A stretch of 64,000 nt of DNA from Halichondria panicea. Lineage: Eukaryota > Porifera > Demospongiae > Suberitida > Halichondriidae. Shown piece after piece: positions 14,101 through 44,335 of this stretch. Under the pieces are notes generated by a model. It made no database searches. It saw only the letters and a list, made by a program, of their open reading frames with translations, and was not told the origin of the DNA. The position numbers were made by a program, and so were the translations under genes. The stretch is taken from assembly GCF_963675165.1 (NCBI RefSeq), contig NC_087391.1, forward strand, positions 2,623,001 through 2,687,000, read 5' to 3'. The first letter of the stretch is position 1; each line of letters starts with the position of its first letter.

Positions 14101-17100
14101 GACTGTGTGCGAAATTACTCCCTCATAATATCAAGTAGTAAAAGCCCACTTCATTCTTCAAGAAGCCCATGGAAAAATTGGTATGATATTGCCAAAGACT
14201 CAAAAACTAGACCAGACTATGTGCTACGAATGTTATTGTCCTCGAGGGTTTTTGATGTTGCTAGGCAATGGGCAGCTGTGCACAACGTAGGGCCAGAGCT
14301 GAGTCAGCAGATTGAAGTGGAGTATTTGAGTTATTTGCTGGAGGGGGACTCAAATGACCCCATTGCCGCACAGCAGGTGAGTGGATGTTAATTCAATATA
14401 CATGTATTTATGCACACCTATAGTGTACGTATATGTAATACATGTAGTACCTGTGTGCACGTGTACCTTAATTTTACAGATCCCTATTCATAGCTGAAAC
14501 GTATCAGTCCTGCTTCACAATGCTTGTTTTTAATATTTCCTCAGGTTCTTGACAGTCTGTCTGAAGACACCACTGCCTTAAACGTCTGTGAGTCTTTATT
14601 GGAGCATGCTAATCTGCAGGTGACCATCTTTGTGCTGCATTACATGCTCTCAAAACTCTCACACTGTCTACACTATGCCAAGACACAAGATTATTCTAAC
14701 AAGCTCCTTGGTGCAAGGGCTTTACTTTGTCTCCCCAAGAACTTCAGGAAGCAGTACCTTGGTTTGATTATGCAACCCATGCTGCTCGTGGAACAGCTGC
14801 TCATCGATATGAAAATCGATTGGGCATGCTCAGTGATACAACAGTTACGCACCAATGAGCACCTCACGCACATTAACAAGATGGACACACCCATTCTCGA
14901 CCATACCCCGGTAACCTTCTCGGACGAGGAGGAGTCACATGACCCGTTCGTGAGGACCATTATGTACTACTGTATCAAGTCACTGGAATTTCCACAACCC
15001 ATACTGGTGCAGAACACACCAGCACAATGTGAGCAATTGTGACAGGGTGTATAGTTTGGTGAAACCACTGTCTACATGTATGTGCATCAACACAACCCCC
15101 TTACGACTATAGCTTACTGAAGCTACATGTAGTGCATGTATCTTGTAGCATGTACAGTACTTTCACAGTAGCGGAGTTTGATTTTGCTTGATAGTGTCTA
15201 TAGCGGAACATTTTTATGAGGTGCAAAATTTTACGTTTTTCAAGGGCAGAGCAGTAACCAATATTTCATGTGCAAAGCTCTTGGTGAGTGTGGTTTCCTG
15301 GTATTGAAATACGAATATTACATTACGTAGGTACATGTACATGTACGTGGTGTACTCACGTAGTGTGTTGTATTGTTGACATCCTGTCTCTTCTTTTCAG
15401 CCCTAGCTGGCAGTGCAATGCCAACACGACCTCCTTCACCAGGAGCTTCATTTTCACAGTCCTATACTGGCAGTAAATCTCGGTACATGGAATCTGACAA
15501 CCCCTACCCTTCAGCCACACCAAAAAGAGCATCTTTCTCTCATCACAGAAGGTGATTTCTGGCAGAAGAATTTTTACATTTAGCTCTCTTTAAGTACAGT
15601 AGCAGTAAATAATTGACAGATCGAGTCTGAGGGGTTCAGTTGTCTACAGTATAGCGGGTAATTTTCGTGGGGTAAAAAATTCGTTTATCTGGAAAACGGT
15701 GATTTTTGTGAGCATAAATTTTGTTTAACTTCATTGCATGCGTTACGGTAAGCCACGCCTACGTTTTCGTGGGGAAATTTTTCGTGTAGGGTAGCTTGCC
15801 CACGAAAATAACGAATAATTTACCCCACGAAAATTACCCGCTATACGGTATATTATGTACATGTATCTGGAAGAATTTTTACTGTCGCCATGCATAATCT
15901 TACATGGTACATACAGGGGTAGCATGTATTGATTAGACATAGCTCATAATTATTATCTCCTCCTCAGGCCATCTTTTAACCTACCCCCTACTGAGACAAG
16001 GGACAGCTCATTCAAACCACCCACTGTCCCACCCGCACGAAACGATTGGGAGAGAGATTCGGCAGTGAGATCATGTCCCATCTGCAAACTTGTCATCTTT
16101 GGAATGGTACGTGCTTGTAGCATGCTTGAGCTGATACTAAGAACTTTTGACAACAGATGCGCCTATACTGGTTGGTGGTGGTTGGTACTTATAACCACCT
16201 AGAGCTAGACAAAAATCTTGCGATTAGGATTCACCATTTCAAAAACTCAGCACATCACTACCATGTACAATGTACCGTATAGCGTGAAATTCTTAAATTT
16301 CTTTTTGTCGAATAAATTTCGTGGGTTGTTGAGACTGCTTACCAGAAACACTCCCAGGTCACGCCTTCCATCTTCGCACGTTATTGCAGATCATTTTAAA
16401 TAACGAACAATTTTGCTGGAACAATTTTATTATTCATGCATACATTGTACATGTACATGTATACACTATTTTGATTTTGTGGAATATTGATCTCAGTATC
16501 TTTGTACTCATGAACATGCAGTTCAGTAGAAGACACCACTGTCGAAGATGTGGGCGTGTTGTCTGCTCTGGATGCTCCGACCATCTCTCAGAAGTGAAAA
16601 GTTACAATCAGCCTGTCAGAGTATGTAATGACTGTCACCAGACTTTCAACACCTCTGAAAAGCCATCTGAAACCCTGCCCACTGCTCAACCTCCTTTCGA
16701 CATAAACTCGCTTCTTCCAGGATCTGATTATAGAAATGAACATATACATAACTGCACCCTCCTCCCAAAAGACCCAATGTTCAATCAAAATATTCGTAGG
16801 GAGTTTTACTATGAGCGAGCTCCGAACACGGCTCTGTTTCTGTCTCTAGTGGATCTGATTGTTGATAAGAGAGTGGCAGCTGGCTTTATCCTGGACTGCT
16901 GTCACACGGTATCCGGGCAACTGGTGCCCAATGCTCAGGGCTTGGTCAATGAAGAAGTAGACCACCACTTCGTAATTGGGTGAGCTTAGTTTACGTTATG
17001 TTGTGATCAGGTCCTATTTTGTTGCCTGTATATAACATATTCACTCTCCTGCAATAGAGATGTGTGTGTATATGTACACATAATATATGTACATAATTAT

Positions 17101-20100
17101 GTAGTACTACATTGTTGTACATGTACCTCAATCTCTGTTTATCGCTAACTCATGGAGTTCTCTTGACCTGCCTTTGCCCCATATAGGTTGATTCAAAACT
17201 TACTCCAGAATGCCAAGGTGCGCTTTGCCCAGGCCGAGGACTCCTCGGGGGTGGAGCTGTGTGACACCTACCTAAGTAGAGTGGACCTGCTTCGTCTCCT
17301 AGTGTCCTCCCGTTGCCCCAAAATACCATCGATACAGGAGCTCACCAAACCAGATCTGGCACGCCGTGTCAGGGACAAGCTGATGCAGAGCAACCGGTTC
17401 AAACTCGCCATGGAGATGTCCACCAAGTGCCAGCTGGACACTGGGGATGTACTAGTGGCCTGGGGCATCGCCTGTCTCAAGTATGGGGATTTCTCCTCTG
17501 CAAGGTCAAAGTTCAAGAACTGCTTTCAAGTAGGTATCTGTTTGAGTACTGCTAACTAATGTTGCTTAATAAAAGCTAAGTTGTGTTTGTTCGTTTTTTT
17601 AATGGCGATACGCATTTGCACCAAATTAATTAATATCGAGTCTTACATTTTTGTTATGACCGTTATTGGTTGTTTGTTCCCTAGGTGAGTTCCCACTCCA
17701 AACTTTCCAGCTCTGGTGCTCACAACCTGCAACTGCTACAGAGAATCGTTGAGTTGATAGAGCAAATACCGTTGGCCATCAATGCCAAGACTTCACAGGT
17801 ACGTGTCCTTGCGCAGTACGTACATGTAGATGTTATATTATGCATTATACAATGTATAGCTAGACCGCTTTTGAAAATGGTCATAAAACTGTTATGTGCT
17901 CATCAGTTTATAAACATTTCTGATGATATTGCATATGCTGTCTGGCTGCCTGTTACTGAACCCTTCCCTCTGTTAGTACAACGAGGACTGGTCCAGCCTC
18001 CTACTCAGCTCCACCGTCATCCCCGAGCGATGGTCTGAAGAGTGTGACCTCGACAAGACACGCTTCAACGAGTGTGTCTATTACCTGACTGCCTATGGAA
18101 ATGACTCTTCCCTAATTTCTTTTTATGTCAAGCACGGATGCTGGCTGATGGCTTGCAAGATGATCAGAGATAAGGTAAGGATCGAGTGGGAGGTTGATTA
18201 TTTTTGTTCTCCTAAGTAGTACAGTTATGAACCCCCTTGAATGAATCGTACCACCTATATTTTTACCATTTCAGTTTAAATGTATATGCAACCATTACTT
18301 AATACATGTATGTCCCCTCACACACCTCTTTAGAACTGCTCCACAGATGTGTTCATCGACCATCTTTGGGTACCTGCTATGAAGACTGGGCAGATAGAAT
18401 ATGTAGAGGATTGTCTACAGCGGATTGATCACACCCTCAGCACTTGGGAGGGTTATTTGACAGCTGCTTGTCGCTACTTCACAAAGAAGGGGTTATTCTC
18501 TGTACTCTATAGGACACAACTGTTCATGAAGGTGGGAGTTATGCAAAATTTTGGTGTACCAACTCTGGTGAATATTTTTTGAGTTGGTGACTATATACAT
18601 GCGCAGTACAAGTACACTGTCCACTTTCTTTTAGACACCCATACTACTATAATTATTATGATTATATACATAACTTATTCCATCAAATCCTCCATGTCCA
18701 TCTGTAGCTATATTTTTTTCCCTGCACAGGACTATATTCGTGCTGGCATGACATGCATCAAGTTCTTCATTGGTTTCTCTGGACGAGTGACTTCCATAGC
18801 TGATCTCTTCTCACGCCTCCACTATCTCTCTCAGGCCAAAAAATATTTTCAGACCTATATCGAAGTGAATCGCAGGATTGGCGACAGACGAGGGGGGTGG
18901 TCTAGGTCGTCACGACAATATGAGGACAGTTTGCAAGTCCTTCTCTCCTCAGTGAAGACTCTAGATATGTCAGAAGTGCAGCAGCATCTGGCCACCATTG
19001 AGATGCAGACTAGAGTATGTGTTATATTGGTTTTCTCTGTGAACGATACCTACATGCCTTTCTTAGTTAGACGACTCGCCTCATAATTAATATACGTGCA
19101 CCATCCATATACATTGCATGTCTGCTCTTATCTTTCTCCAGGTGACCCACTTTCTATACCAGTCGGCAGAGAGCCAGCAAACAGTCAGTGTGCCCCTCCC
19201 TTCTCTAATAGGCTTGGCAGATCCCACATCTTCACTTGGGGCCGCGGGAGGACGATTATCAGGGCAACCTGCCACACTGTTCAGTAACGCACACATGAGG
19301 GGGGAGGTTGCCATTCAACTTCTCACATGTTCTCAAGACATCATGGAAGGCTTTGAATTTGCAAGAGAAATCATTCAGGTTAGCAGAAGCAGAATGCATG
19401 ATTATGTCTTTTACACTTTAACTGAAGCACTGCAGTGAAAAATTTGTAATTCCCTCTTTACACAGGCTTACCGACTCTCTCAAACTGAGATCTATTGTGG
19501 GACTGCCAGATCGCTCTCCCTCAAGGGACGCTATGGAGACTTGAGGATTCTCCTTCAGTGTCTGCAAAAGGCACACACATCACCTTCCCTCTATGATGAA
19601 ATCATTATGGCTGCCATTAAAGTGTTGGCCAACCAGCCAAAAGAGGTAAGGAGTTGAAGTTTCTGTCCTCATTTTACCATGCTACTGTATAATGCATATT
19701 TTAATCCCAGTTGTATTTCCACCCATGATATAATATTATAATTATGTATATGATTATTGTAGGCTAAGCAGATTGAAAAGCTGGCGAACCTACTTTCCAG
19801 TGAAAAAAGCAAGGTACAGTGATCAAGAGTTGATCATGACTTGTACATAACTTGAAGAGATCTACTTAAAGCATATATTGTAGCAGGAGTACATAAGGCT
19901 CCTGATTGTAGTGTCTACTCAACAGTTTATTTTTGCATCACCGTGCTCCTCCAATGCCTCGGTGCGCATGCGCAAGCAAGGTATACAGTAGTATGTGTGT
20001 GTCTGTGTCTGCGTAGACTGTTACAGCTGCTTAAGGGTCAATGAAGTGCAAGTAAGAGTTTTTATAGGCTTCTAGTCATGTTTTCAATTTGTGGATTTGC

Positions 20101-20695
20101 AAAATAATGCTTGGTTCTCTTACTGCAATACAGCCATTTCAGAAGAGTGCGTAGAAAAACTTGTCCATAGAGTGTTGCTTAGTAGTTAGCTCAGCACTAG
20201 AACACTAGTTATTAGTATACGTAGCTGCAAGAGTGAGAAGAGAGCTGCAAGGCTTTTCTGATGCAGCCATTAATTTTAGACTTTTGGCGTCGATTCTTTT
20301 CATTGTCCATCATTACCTACCTACTCATTGAGTTTCTCTGGATTCTGCCTCATACAGCAAAATTAATATTGCAAAGAGGTTCAAAACGATATAATATGTG
20401 TATAAAAGCTATTGAATAGCTTTATATTTTAACACTTCCGTGCATCGAGGCATCAGCACCCATGGTGCTTTCATTATGAACAGTTGCATACCTGTGACAT
20501 ATGACATCCTCCTCATGCATGCAGATCAAGGCCTTTGTTCTGGCTGGAAAGCTGAAGAACGCGTACTTGGTGGCAGTAAAGGCGGGAGAGGTGGAAGAAG
20601 TGAGACACATTGCAGAGCTGGCAGGGAAAGCAGGGCAAATTGCCGTTAGAGACATTTGCCAGAAATGGCTGCACGAACATGCACATCACAGGTAA
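5137..20695 (+). CDS. ZFYVE26: Spastizin / FYVE-CENT (ZFYVE26 orthologue)
   Basis: 23 exons: 5137-5378, 5482-5566, 5751-5843, 6399-7316, 7586-7674, 7841-9377, 9720-10917, 11078-11278, 11592-11729, 12269-14376, 14545-15028, 15401-15551, 15968-16106, 16522-16979, 17187-17529, 17685-17798, 17977-18174, 18334-18531, 18730-19014, 19142-19378, 19466-19645, 19763-19813, 20525-20695. All junctions are GT-AG and in phase; 3205 aa. A FYVE finger lies near residues 2445-2510 (RRHHCRRCGRVVC) and binds PI3P on endosomes. Human-like landmarks are LGRWEAAR-like GQWEAARACV at the start, LHVVEVIIKCCCP (exon 8), RFNECVYYL (exon 17), and the terminus RDICQKWL. In animals the protein works with spatacsin and AP-5 in lysosome reformation and in cytokinesis. 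It is longer than human (2539 aa), mostly before the FYVE domain, where serine-rich linkers occur. The stop could instead be bypassed by splicing at 20692 into 20862, adding about 23 codons. Confidence 0.93.
15646..15848. repeat. TA-flanked MITE (ATAGCGGGTAATTTTCGTGG family)
   Basis: It lies in ZFYVE26 intron 12. Left terminus CAGTATAGCGGGTAATTTTC and right terminus inverse CCGTATAGCGGGTAATTTTC pair over about 30 bases, and each end is followed outward by TA. The 203-bp element has no coding capacity. Relatives occur at 36822-36916, 40454-40660 and 55320-55519. Confidence 0.85.
20060..20300. repeat. Interspersed repeat, copy 1 (ZFYVE26 intron 22)
   Basis: Long stretches match 57228-57510 in the same order: AGGCTTCTAGTCATGTTTT, CAGAAGAGTGCGTAG, TAGTAGTTAGCTC, GTGAGAAGAGA, and GCAGCCATTAATTTTAGAC. 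The family is unknown to me. I see no coding frame, no clear RNA polymerase III box pair and no terminal inverted repeat in this copy. Confidence 0.7.
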
Positions 20696-21139
20696 TTAAG
20701 GTGTGTCCTGTGGACATCGGATTTTGTAACCTAGGTGAAAATTGTTTTTTATATGATTTTGTTTGTTTTATTAACAGTGATTGTCCTGTATGTGTGAGTA
20801 TAATTTGTGTACTGCCAGCATAAGTATGATTGTACTGTAACTACGTTGTCATGAATTTCAGGAGCACAGAAACCCTGCTAATTAATAAACCATTCACAGA
20901 CAACACTCGCAAAGAGAAGAAAGTTTATAGCACCTGAAAAACCAAACTCTATAGTTATACACAAACAAACACAAATTTCAAATCTCAGCTGTACATTATA
21001 ATAATAATTATACTCAAAAACTACATTTAGAGAATGCAAAAGGCAATAAAATAAACAGTGACTTACAAGGATATGCTTTTGGAAACTATCTAGCAGATGT
21101 GTGCACATGAACGCAAAAAGAAATTGGCTATATATAGTT

Positions 21140-30140
<9,001 letters not shown>

Positions 30141-30451
30141 TTGCTCCGTTTATAGGAGATACTCAAGACTTGATAAAATCTCTTCAACTTTGAAGTCTGA
30201 AGAGAAGACAGAGTCTTGATCTTTAGAGTTAGGGAACTGGAGATGAAAGCAGCTTGCACTGTGTCTAATGTTTCTCGAATCTTTGCAATATGCTTTGTTT
30301 ACTGGATATGATACGACCAGACAAGATCAAGAGTTGGCAACACCCTTCACTTTGTCATCTTGAGCAATCCACTTACAATCTTCAACCGGATATAGGAGGT
30401 CAACAATGACATCATGCTGATTTCCTGGGATTACCCTTTTTGATTTGCAGC
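30141..30451. promoter_or_regulatory. Shared promoter region of PKC and WDR92
   Basis: The start codons of the minus-strand PKC gene and the plus-strand WDR92 gene are 311 bases apart, so both 5' UTRs and promoters must fit here unless upstream exons exist. The piece contains short inverted phrases around 30168-30213 but no clear TATA box. Its role is inferred from position only. Confidence 0.5.
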
Positions 30452-32779
30452 ATGGAAGTCCTTGGGAAGCCTCAGATCATTGCTCACATAGAGAAAAGCT
30501 TGAATTACACTGTGTTTGACGTTAAATGGATGCCCAGCAGTGCTAAGGTTGTGGTGCTGGGCTCACATCCCCGCGATACTGGTGCGTTGCAGGTGTATGA
30601 AATCTCCAATGGAGAGCTGAAACTCGTTTTGGAGGTGAGCTTCTTTTGGAAAGTAGATATGCTGCATTCGTGTCATGATTCCTAGTCTGAGAAGAGGCAC
30701 TCTTTCAAATGTGGCAGTTTTGGAGCGACCAGTTTGCACAAGCGCAGATTTGCTACTGGAGACTTTGGGGGTCGGCTCAATATATGGCGAGTTTATACAA
30801 CAGATGCACCGTGGCGACACTAAAAACAATTATGGTTTGCAAAACTATGTATCAAAATTAGATATTTGTACATGCATAGGTGCACTAATAATTATGATAG
30901 CAAGTACAGACTGTCAGCCAGTTATACTATTGACAAGTAAAGAAACAAGACACGTGTTTTTGCTCCAACATAGACCATTCCTATAACTTGACAACACCAT
31001 TGCAGGGATTTCAGTCATATTGAGGCACCTGTCTATTCCGTGAAGGCTCACGAGCAGATAGTAAACTGTCTGGATGCTGTGGGTGGTCTCGGAATAGGTG
31101 GTGGGGCTCCTGAGATTGTCACAGGGAGCAGAGACGGTGAGTATGCTATGGCTGTATGATCTAGGTTACAATTTCTGTATGGCAGGAAGTGTAAAAGTGT
31201 GGGACCCTCGACAAGCCAATGACCCAGTGGCCTGCATGGAGCCAGCTGAGGGAGAGACGAGACGAGACTGTTGGACTGTCGCATTTGGGAACTCTTACAA
31301 TGACACAGAGAGGTGTGTCTGTGCCGGATATGATAATGGAGACATCAAGATGTTTGATATGCGGAAGATGACCTGTAGATGGGAGACTAATGTGAAGAAC
31401 GGAGTAAGTTTATCTTGAGTAGTGCATGTACCTACATTTTTCTGCTTTTCTCAGGTTTGCTGTTTAGAGTTTGACAGGAAAGACATACCAATGAACAAGC
31501 TAGTGGCTACCACTCTGGAGTCAAACATTAATGTTTATGACCTGCGTACCCAGCATCCCACTAAGGGATTCACATCCCTCACTGAAAAGGTGTGTGCCAC
31601 ATTGATTGGGATGATTGCTTTGTAACTCTATTTGGCAGTAATAGTACTAGCTCTTATTCCGTTATCGGTCTACCCCTAATTTTTTGTCAGGGTGTAGCCA
31701 CAGAGGTATACGGTGATTAAAAAGCTCATTGTGTGTATATATATGCATATGTTCATCTGTTTATTCCAGCTGTATATGCACAATGATGGCATATCGAGTG
31801 CAACCTGGTGTCTTGCATTTCGAGTTATAAGCTAGTTTTCACTTGCATAATGTACGTAGACAAATATGTTCATAGAAAGGTTCTATTAGTTTGTCCTACA
31901 CTATTTAGTACAGCTACTTTCAGAGCTACTCCCCACGTGTACAAGAGTGAAAAAAAAAGCTGCTATGCTTTGCTGCCAGAAGCAGCAGCAGCCTTTACCT
32001 TTTTGCATATATCCACCCCTTTTTGAATACAACTTACTGTATAATTATGGTATCAAATGTAAATCCATCAACACTTGTTTGAGCTTGAGAAAAAACCCTG
32101 CACCGAGGCACCACAGGTGCTTGGTGACATTTTTACCATAATTTTTGCTAAAACTAAGGTAATGTGTATTGCTGCAGGTACCAAAGGCGTCCACTCTATG
32201 GTGTGCACGTCACCTCCCCCAGAACAGAGACATCTTCATCACCAGTGGGGGATCAGGATCACTACACCTCTGGAAATAGTAACAGACACACATGTCCACT
32301 GTACATCCTGATAGACATGTATCCTCGCATCAGCACTTTATTACCTTTATGTTCATAAAATTAATGTGTCCACTTATTAGCTAAGCTGCATGGTACAGTG
32401 AGTATCCATGTAGTGTCTGTTTACCTTTGTTTCCTCCCCAGTTCTTACCCGGACAGTCGTGTGAAGCAGGACGATAAAGGACGGGATGTGGGTGTGGTCG
32501 GGAATGTGTCCCTGCTGCAGAACGTGGTCCTCTCTTCACAACCTATATCCAGCATGGACTGGAATCACGATAAGGTGTGTGTTATGTACAAGTAACTACT
32601 GCATGCCATTTCTAACTTACCAGGAGTACCACTATACCAGCCACTTTTACCAACTGCATGATACGTGTGTAATCTGTTTGTGAATTGTTTTGTATCCGCT
32701 GCAGGAAGGTCTGCTCGCTTGTTGCTCGTTCGACCAAACTGTTCGAGTGGTTATTGTGACTAAGCTGAACCTTGTGTAG
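30452..32779 (+). CDS. WDR92: WD-repeat protein 92 / DNAAF10 (Monad)
   Basis: Eight exons: 30452-30634, 30686-30786, 31006-31136, 31186-31403, 31455-31589, 32178-32278, 32442-32574, 32705-32779; 358 aa, against 357 in human. Recognition rests on near-identical family phrases: [81 protein letters not shown] and [15 protein letters not shown]. It is a seven-bladed beta-propeller that, in animals, works with the R2TP-like co-chaperone in cytoplasmic preassembly of axonemal dynein arms, so it suits an organism with motile cilia. Intron 2 begins with GC (TG|GCGAGT); using the nearby GT at 30791 gives a stop in the next exon, whereas the GC site restores the W-D-F phrase. Confidence 0.95.
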
Positions 32780-33173
32780 CTCCATAGCTTTCATATTATT
32801 ATGAGTAATTTTGTATAGTATGGCTCATTTCACTTATGTATTGTAATCGTCCTTTATATGTAGTACATTGTGTGTATAGTCGAGTCATCAGTTTGCACAT
32901 AACACTAGAGCCTAGCCTCGATTCCAGGCCGATTAAAATACGATGCGGCCTGAAATCGAGGCTAAACAGAGCCTTTCTCGATAAAAAGCCGCGTCTAGGC
33001 CAACCCAGTCATGTCATGTGGCCTCACGTGTGCATGCCTGCCCAACTATGGCTGGAGAATTGTCCATCTCTATTATAAAGAGGCAGCCAGTAACTTTGCA
33101 CTCCCATTGCTACATAGAAGTACATAGGGAGTGAGTTACACTTTTACGGTACAGTGTAGTAAATTAAAGGAAG
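32780..33173. other. Intergenic, WDR92 to B56; short inverted repeat
   Basis: A hairpin lies at 32913-32964: TAGCCTCGATTCCAGGCC pairs with GGCCTGAAATCGAGGCTA with one mismatch and a 16-base loop. A related phrase (AGGCCTGAGATCGAGGCTAC) occurs at 48567-48586, so it is a dispersed repeat. The rest should hold the WDR92 3' UTR and the B56 promoter, and no gene is seen. Confidence 0.6.
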
Positions 33174-41617
<8,444 letters not shown>

Positions 41618-42529
41618 TCCAATGTTCCGTTTGTTCGGTGTGTGTTTTCACACTTTCATTAGCTGTAGGTTTATAGTTGTATTGGATGGCAGTCAATGCC
41701 AGTATATAGATATTGATAAGACTGATTTCTATTTTGTCAGGTTGGGTAACTTGACTTTCAATATTTTTTTGCTAGTTAAGTACATGATGTTGTACATGTA
41801 CGTGATTTAATGTTTGTAGTTTCCCTTTTCAATGTGTGGTCAATGTTAACTTTTTCTCATTGCTTTATGGTTAATTATCTCTTTCTATGCTTGTGACAAA
41901 TTTCAAATTCTCAGTGTAAAATATATACATCATGTCATGGCACAGAACGTGTGCTATGTTGTACTATAGTGGTATAGATTTGTTGTCTATATACATGACT
42001 GTATAATTATACTAGGAGCATGTAGAGCATATTTGGGTGATCAGGCAAATTGTATAACTTATAATGGGTTATAAACCTAAACGATTATTTTGTGTATTAA
42101 GAGAAGTTGTGATGTTTGAATGTAATTATGTATGTATATTTTCCTTAAATAATTATAACTCCATAAGCATAACACTGAGCACTATAATTATGTTGTGTTT
42201 GCTTCGCTTGCCCTTATACATGCAGGATTATAACATAGAATGTGGATTTGACTCTTAACATAAAGCCGCTTCGTGTTTTTGTATACATATTTAACAATGC
42301 CCTAGTCTAGTCTATTTCTGTATTTAAAAGTTGAACGTAATTTTTTAAAGGTGGTCAAATTTTGTCACCATAAATTCAGTCTCGCAAGCATAAGAATGTC
42401 TAATTTGACCATGCACTCAAGCAAAAAACGATTCAAGAGTTTGGAGAAAATTAATTAGTGACCTTATTAAATAATTATTAGCCAAGGTCAATTTATAAGT
42501 GAATCCAGCCTCCTGTGTACCTATCAAAA
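41618..42529. other. Intergenic, B56 to asparaginase
   Basis: A 912-base AT-rich stretch that should hold the 3' UTR of B56 and the promoter of the asparaginase gene, which follows on the same strand. I see no convincing coding frame, inverted repeat or RNA gene in it. Confidence 0.5.
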
Positions 42530-44009
42530 ATGGCTGCTGTTATTGTGCATGCTGGAGCATATGACATTCCAGACCACGAAGCTGATCCTTTGAGAGAAGG
42601 ATGTAAGAAGGCTGCACAAGAAGCACACAAAGCATTAACTGAGGGCAAATCTGCAGTGGATGCTGGTAAAATGGTAACGATTGATATAGAATCTACCATT
42701 CTTTTTCACCTCACACATAAAAAAAAACATAAGTCAACGGCTACAGCTATATATAGTGTACATAGACGTCTAACGTCTTAGTAAATCATTACGAGACCAC
42801 ACCATATATATATACACTAAGATTTCTACATTCCATAATTATTTTTAAGTGAGGTGAAGGGTTAATTGCAGCCATATTCTAGATGTCCACTTGTAACTTC
42901 AGTTGAGCTGGCTGTGTGTGTCCTGGAGGACCACCCTCTCATGGATGCTGGCCATGGCTCAGTCCTCAATGCAGCAGGAGAAGTGGAAATGGATGCTATC
43001 ATTACAGATGGATGTAAGACAGTCCGCATACATCTAGTTTACATTATTATCGAGTCCACTGTAACCTCACAGCATCACTCAACTTTGGGTCTGTAGCTGG
43101 AGTGAGGAACATTTCTCATCCTATATCTCTGGCTAGAATGGTGATGGACGACACACCTCATGTGATGCTCATTGGAGTGGGGGCCAACCTGTTTGCCAAG
43201 GAGAAGGGTGTACCTGAGGTGGACCCTGATGAACTGGTCACTGCAGAAGCAAAGGAGGCCTATCAGACGTTCAAACAATACTCTAGTGTGGTGGATAACG
43301 TGTTCAATATAGATAACCACTTAGGACATGACACTGTAGGAGCCGTGGCCATCGATCTCTGTGGAAACATAGCAGCCGGTACCTCAACTGGTGGAATCTC
43401 GTTAAAGCGTGTTGGGCGAGTAGGAGATTGCCCTCTGATTGGGTGTGGGGCAATTGCTGATAGTGGAGTGGGAGGCATATCCTGTACTGGTCATGGAGAG
43501 TCAATTGCTAAAGTGTTACTGGCACAGAGGTCTCTATCAACACTGCAGGCCAAGAATGGTACTACAGTAAACAGGACACCAGTATTCCAGAATGTACCTA
43601 ATAAAATACCTTACATGCAATAATTTATAATTTAGTAACTGTTCTTTTTTGAGCGGCTGCATGGCCTTTGGTATTTTGGATCGTGCCATTTAACAAGTTC
43701 GTTTTTGTTTTGTAGCCCTTTAAAATTAGGCTTATCTATGATGTCAGGAGTGCATGAATATTCATGCACTCCTGATGATGTATGTATCAATTGCAAATGT
43801 CCCATTTTTGAAAAGCATATGGGCTACACACAGGTATAGATGCTGAAGGTGCCCTGAGTGAGTCTCTAGGGTACATGTTGGATCGTGTTGGCGGGCGTGG
43901 TGGAGCAATCATGGTGACAAAAGAGGGGTGTGTGGCCAGACACTACACCACCAAAGGAATGGCTTGGGCCTCTGTCAGCAAGACAGGACAACTGGACTCT
44001 GGAATATAG
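42530..44009 (+). CDS. ASRGL1: Isoaspartyl peptidase / L-asparaginase (ASRGL1-like)
   Basis: Four exons: 42530-42665, 42903-43013, 43097-43558, 43834-44009; 294 aa (human 308). It is an N-terminal-nucleophile hydrolase that cleaves beta-aspartyl peptides and L-asparagine after self-cleavage into two chains. The nucleophile threonine is predicted at residue 162 (codon 43333-43335) in HDTVGAVAID. Other family phrases are VIVHAGAYDIP at the start, MDAGHGSVLNAAGEVEMDA, VGRVGDCPLIGCGAIAD and STGGISLKRVG. Residues G-x-G-E-S (TGHGES) near the substrate site are present. The 2-to-3 junction (acceptor CTGTAG at 43096) is less certain because human sequence diverges there. It is convergent with the dioxygenase gene on the other strand, 326 bases away. 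Confidence 0.93.
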
Positions 44010-44335
44010 CTTGTTATACAGCAATAATGACACCAATTTCAAAATAAGATGTGATGTCATAGTGAAACTAAATACAATTATGAGCAAAAAATATGTCATC
44101 GTTGAAAATGGGTTAATATATGCACTTAGCTACGGAAATAATATTACATGTATCGGTATATAATTTTTTATATGCATAATAATTATTATAAATAGAGATG
44201 TAATCAGTACACACAAGGTGTATAAGATACAGCTTAAAAACATGGTTGTCATCTACATTAGACTACATAGGCCACTCCGAGTGAATACATGCAGTCATCT
44301 CTCTATTAGGGGACGCCCCAAATAGCGGCTATAAT
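44010..44335. other. Convergent intergenic, asparaginase and dioxygenase
   Basis: Both genes end here. The piece is AT-rich with runs of ATAATAATTATTATAA near 44170-44195, and holds both 3' UTRs. No gene is seen. Confidence 0.5.

Noticed and set aside
30787-30844. GT donor at 30791 for WDR92 exon 2
   Set aside because: It gives a stop in the next exon and breaks the WD-repeat phrase, while the GC donor at 30787 fits.
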